Of a stretch of DNA of 7,057 nt, positions 5,232 through 7,057 are shown in pieces. A program made the translations under genes and the position numbers. Source of the stretch: JAISGQ01 sp045604945 (GTDB lineage: Bacteria > Bacillota > Clostridia > Oscillospirales > Acutalibacteraceae); the NCBI GenBank assembly GCA_045604945.1, contig JAZUPA010000020.1, positions 1 through 7,057 on the forward strand. The letters run 5' to 3'. Every line of letters starts with the position of its first letter. The first letter of the stretch is position 1. The notes below the pieces were generated by a model that was not told where the DNA came from, did not search any database, and saw only the letters and a list, made by a program, of their open reading frames with translations.

Positions 5232-5294
5232 ATGTATGAATGCATTCGCAAACAAAGGAAAGGAGGGCTGTATTATCAACAACAAGCTGCTTAA
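5232..5294 (+). other. Possible 20-codon leader ORF overlapping the sigma factor start
   Basis: An ATG at 5232, with AGGA 7 bases upstream (5221-5224), opens a 20-codon frame ending in TAA at 5292-5294. It runs through the strong ribosome binding site of the sigma gene, in a different frame. It could affect sigma translation if it is translated, but nothing shows that it is. No family resemblance; it may be chance. Confidence 0.15.
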
Positions 5295-5778
5295 TGAGCT
5301 GTACCGCACATATTACAGAGAGATTTATCTCTATCTGTATTCCCTGTGCCGACGCTCCGACCTTTCCGAAGACCTGGCGCAGGATACATTTCTGAAGGCT
5401 CTCCTGTCCCTTGGGGACAGCCACGGCAATATGCGCGCATGGCTGTATATGGTTGCAAGAAACCTTTATTTCAACCACTGCAAAGCCGAAAAGCACATTG
5501 CAGAGGATGAGCCGGGAGAATATCTGCAGGAAATATCGGAGAACGACACCCTGTCGGCGGTTATCCAGAAGGAAGAAAACCGTCTTCTGTACCTCGCTCT
5601 GGGAAGGCTTTCCCGAAACAGGCGGGAAGTTTTGATAATGCACTATTTCGGAGGACTTTCCCAGAAGGAAATTGCTTCCGTTCTTAACCTGACCCCTGCG
5701 AATGTACGGGTGCTTACACTCCGCGCAAAGCAGGAAGTAAGACAATATCTGGAGGTAAACGACAATGACATTTCGTGA
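5236..5778 (+). CDS. ECF-type RNA polymerase sigma factor (sigma-70 family)
   Basis: Up to 180 residues from the ATG at 5236, or about 168 if translation begins at ATT 5272. Counting from 5272, region 2 spans about residues 5-72, with the core-binding and -10 recognition segments around DLAQDTFLKA (34-43) and RAWLYMVARN (55-64). Region 4 is the C-terminal helix-turn-helix, with LSRNRREVL, GLSQKEIASVL and the recognition helix TPANVRVLTLRAK. No region 1.1 or 3 is present, as expected for the ECF group. The protein redirects RNA polymerase to specific promoters when its anti-sigma factor is inactivated. The first 12 residues from the ATG do not look like family sequence and contain the ribosome binding site, so the true start is uncertain; the canonical ATG coordinates are given. 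It overlaps the anti-sigma gene by 14 bases. The signal and regulon are unknown. Confidence 0.9.
   Translation: MNAFANKGKEGCIINNKLLNELYRTYYREIYLYLYSLCRRSDLSEDLAQDTFLKALLSLGDSHGNMRAWLYMVARNLYFNHCKAEKHIAEDEPGEYLQEISENDTLSAVIQKEENRLLYLALGRLSRNRREVLIMHYFGGLSQKEIASVLNLTPANVRVLTLRAKQEVRQYLEVNDNDIS
5259..5267 (+). promoter_or_regulatory. Strong ribosome binding site AAAGGAGGG without a standard start codon after it
   Basis: This is the best Shine-Dalgarno sequence near the sigma gene. In the sigma frame it is followed by ATT at 5272 (5 bases after AGGAGG) and ATC at 5275 (8 bases). There is no in-frame ATG, GTG or TTG nearby. It lies inside the coding frame if the ATG at 5236 is used. Confidence 0.6.
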
Positions 5779-6934
5779 AATGATAGAACAGTATAAGATG
5801 GGAACTCTGTCCGATGAAAACAGGGCGCTGCTTGAAGCGGAGATTGAAAAGCACGAGGCTATAAGCGATTATCTGTTTGACGAAGCGGATATTTCAGTCC
5901 CCGACATCAGCCTGCCCGAAGGCGATGAGGATGAAAAGCAGGCAAAGCAGTTTACCGCTGCCATTAATTCCTCCATCCGCCGAGCCTTTGCAAAAAGCGG
6001 CATAATCATCGGTTCAATCATCCTTGTCATCGTGCTGGCAGTGATTTTTATAGTGCCTCAGGCGGTTTCAAGCGCATATTACGACCCCACCGAGGTTGTT
6101 GCCACCTCGGAATACGGGATCGAAACGACCCGCCTTGACCTTGAGCTCTCGGTATTCACCGAGCTTTTCCTCCCCGGAAAATACCGCAACAAGGCAATTA
6201 TCGATGCTGAGGGCTACGGAGAATACAACATCACCATCCCTCAGACCACATCGATTACGGGCGCCTTCACCTCTGTCAGCGGAAAGCTTACCCGAGGCGA
6301 GCTTCTGCTCTATGACCCCAATCTGTTCAGTTATCCCACAAGCAACGCTTTTGTTATAGATGAAGAAAACTATCATATCTTCAGCGGCACAGGTGCCGCA
6401 GGCGATGCAGCGGATGCCTTTGCAGCCCTCAGCGAGCTTGATGACCGCTCTTACTACACCGCATATTTCACCCTCCAAGAGCTGACCGAATATGAGGAGT
6501 TCTACAGCTGGTATTCCGAAAAGGATATCCGCAGCGGCGCTCTCTGGTGCGGTGTTTACACCGAAAACTATTCCCCTGACCATCTGGGCTTCTGTCCCGA
6601 GCTTGCAGGACGCTGCCTTGACTGGAATCGCGAGAAATACCCCAAACTGTGCCTGCTGGATAACAACGGCAGTGTCGAGCAGTATGACGCGGATGCAAAC
6701 AGCAGCGAGGCTATGCAGACCCATTTTGTCAGTATGCTCCGATACATGAAGGACCATCCCGACACTGCGGATATGCTGGCGCTCAATCGCCTTGACTGGA
6801 GCAGCATTATCGGTTATGTCGAGAATAACGGCCTTGATATTTTCGGCTTTGCAGTTGTTGCAGACAAGGAAAACATCATGAAAATCGCCGAAGACAGCGC
6901 CGTATCCTATGTATATACAACCCCCTTTCATTGA
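5765..6934 (+). CDS. Membrane-anchored anti-sigma factor (Sigma_reg_N / Sigma_reg_C type)
   Basis: A 389-residue single-pass membrane protein. Residues 1-45 form the cytoplasmic sigma-binding segment (YKMGTLSDENRALLEAEIEK) of the Sigma_reg_N type. The H-x3-C-x2-C zinc motif of ZAS anti-sigma factors is absent; the chain reads HEAISDYL. A Glu/Asp-rich linker leads to Arg72/Arg73/Lys77 and one membrane helix (about 79-101), giving N-in topology. The remaining ~290 residues are outside the cell. The end, FGFAVVADKENIMKIAEDS (360-378), resembles Sigma_reg_C. Four outside cysteines (262, 277, 284, 296) lie close together and could form disulfides. GGAGGT at 5751-5756, 8 bases before the ATG, sets the start. 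Overlap with the sigma gene supports translational coupling. It should hold the sigma factor at the membrane until an envelope signal arrives; the signal is not readable. Confidence 0.88.
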   Translation: MTFREMIEQYKMGTLSDENRALLEAEIEKHEAISDYLFDEADISVPDISLPEGDEDEKQAKQFTAAINSSIRRAFAKSGIIIGSIILVIVLAVIFIVPQAVSSAYYDPTEVVATSEYGIETTRLDLELSVFTELFLPGKYRNKAIIDAEGYGEYNITIPQTTSITGAFTSVSGKLTRGELLLYDPNLFSYPTSNAFVIDEENYHIFSGTGAAGDAADAFAALSELDDRSYYTAYFTLQELTEYEEFYSWYSEKDIRSGALWCGVYTENYSPDHLGFCPELAGRCLDWNREKYPKLCLLDNNGSVEQYDADANSSEAMQTHFVSMLRYMKDHPDTADMLALNRLDWSSIIGYVENNGLDIFGFAVVADKENIMKIAEDSAVSYVYTTPFH

Positions 6935-6981
6935 TGGAATCTGAGCAGTAATACTTCCGTGTGAGATGCAACCTCCCCATT

Positions 6982-7011
6982 GTAGGGGACGATGTGGGCA
7001 TCGTCCCCTAC
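6982..7011. repeat. Perfect 13-bp inverted repeat with a 4-base loop (probable dispersed intergenic palindrome)
   Basis: GTAGGGGACGATG at 6982-6994 pairs exactly with CATCGTCCCCTAC at 6999-7011 around the loop TGGG. It is GC-rich with GGGG/CCCC arms, and resembles short palindromic repeats that I recall scattered between genes in Ruminococcaceae-like genomes. A T-run of only four follows (GGGTTTTAT), so as a terminator it would be weak. Only one copy is in the window. Confidence 0.7.
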
Positions 7012-7028
7012 GGGTTTTATCAGAAAAC

Positions 7029-7057
7029 AAAAGGGACAGCTTTCGCTGCTCCTTTTT
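7029..7057 (+). terminator. Rho-independent terminator at the right edge
   Basis: The stem AAAAGGGACAGC (7029-7040) pairs with GCTGCTCCTTTT (7045-7056) around the loop TTTC, with one A-C mismatch and one G-T wobble. It ends in a T-run that reaches the window edge and may continue. It lies about 95 bases after the anti-sigma stop and probably ends that transcript. The A-run on the left arm would also let it work for a convergent gene beyond the edge. Confidence 0.75.

Larger units (their letters stand above)
4918..5235. other. Divergent intergenic region between the hydrogenase operon and the sigma factor gene
   Basis: These 318 bases contain no convincing gene. The left part (4918-5046) holds the ribosome binding site, the candidate promoters and the Rex-like site for the hydrogenase operon. 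The right part (5167-5235) holds candidate promoters for the sigma gene. Between 5047 and 5166 I see only AT-rich sequence with a short dyad, ATTAT-GCAT-ATAAT, at 5105-5118, and no T-tract terminator or RNA structure I can name. Reading frames crossing it, such as a minus-strand frame running into the sigma gene from 5164, lack ribosome binding sites and family features. Confidence 0.7.

Noticed and set aside
5164..5745. Minus-strand open frame of about 193 codons opposite the sigma factor
   Set aside because: Sigma regions 2 and 4 on the plus strand are unmistakable; the antisense frame has no motif and ends in promoter DNA.
6068..7030. Long minus-strand open frame (about 320 codons) opposite the anti-sigma gene
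   Set aside because: It is antisense to a well-supported anti-sigma gene, runs through the palindrome and into the terminator, and has no recognisable domain or ribosome binding site. It is a shadow of codon bias.
1..7057. CRISPR array, tRNA, rRNA or insertion sequence
   Set aside because: No regularly spaced repeats, no transposase or terminal inverted repeats, and no cloverleaf or ribosomal RNA signature seen on either strand.

Overview
The window looks like chromosomal DNA from an anaerobic, low-to-medium GC Firmicute of class Clostridia, most like the Ruminococcus/Oscillospiraceae group. The evidence is the gene content (NADH-linked [FeFe]-hydrogenase locus, Sigma_reg-type anti-sigma factor), strong AGGAGG ribosome binding sites and dense operon packing. 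The species cannot be named from the sequence alone.

Positions 1-4917, minus strand: one tightly packed operon of nine visible genes, read right to left. The order is NuoE/HndA-like subunit (4423-4917), DRTGG protein 1 (4050-4409), RsbW-like ATPase (3628-4050), a ferredoxin/[FeFe]-hydrogenase-like iron-sulfur protein (2339-3625), DRTGG protein 2 (2010-2336), PHP phosphoesterase (1271-2005), a second GHKL ATPase (714-1274), HndB-like thioredoxin-fold ferredoxin (308-679), and the start of the NuoF/HndC flavoprotein subunit (291 to beyond position 1). Gaps are 2-34 bases, and two junctions overlap. The catalytic hydrogenase HydA/HndD is expected just beyond position 1. The three electron-transfer subunits fit a multimeric, probably electron-bifurcating, NAD(H)/ferredoxin [FeFe]-hydrogenase. 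Six genes sit between them that are not structural subunits and look like a signalling or maturation module: a hydrogenase-like putative H2/redox sensor, two nucleotide-binding GHKL ATPases, two DRTGG-domain proteins and a phosphoesterase.

Positions 4918-5235: a 318-base divergent intergenic region. Facing left it holds candidate promoters for the hydrogenase operon and a Rex-like palindrome that overlaps a perfect TTGACA. Facing right it holds a SigA-type promoter and a possible ECF-type promoter.

Positions 5236-6934, plus strand: an ECF sigma factor and its membrane-anchored anti-sigma factor, overlapping by 14 bases. The sigma factor's best ribosome binding site has no ATG, GTG or TTG after it, only in-frame ATT/ATC. 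This suggests a non-canonical start, or a weakly initiated longer form.

Positions 6935-7057: non-coding DNA with a perfect 13-bp palindrome that resembles a dispersed repeat, then a rho-independent terminator at the window edge.

The hydrogenase module would reoxidise NADH and ferredoxin made in fermentation, producing H2. The embedded accessory genes plausibly report H2 or redox state, but their function is inferred. I see no sequence link between the sigma/anti-sigma pair and the hydrogenase operon beyond adjacency.
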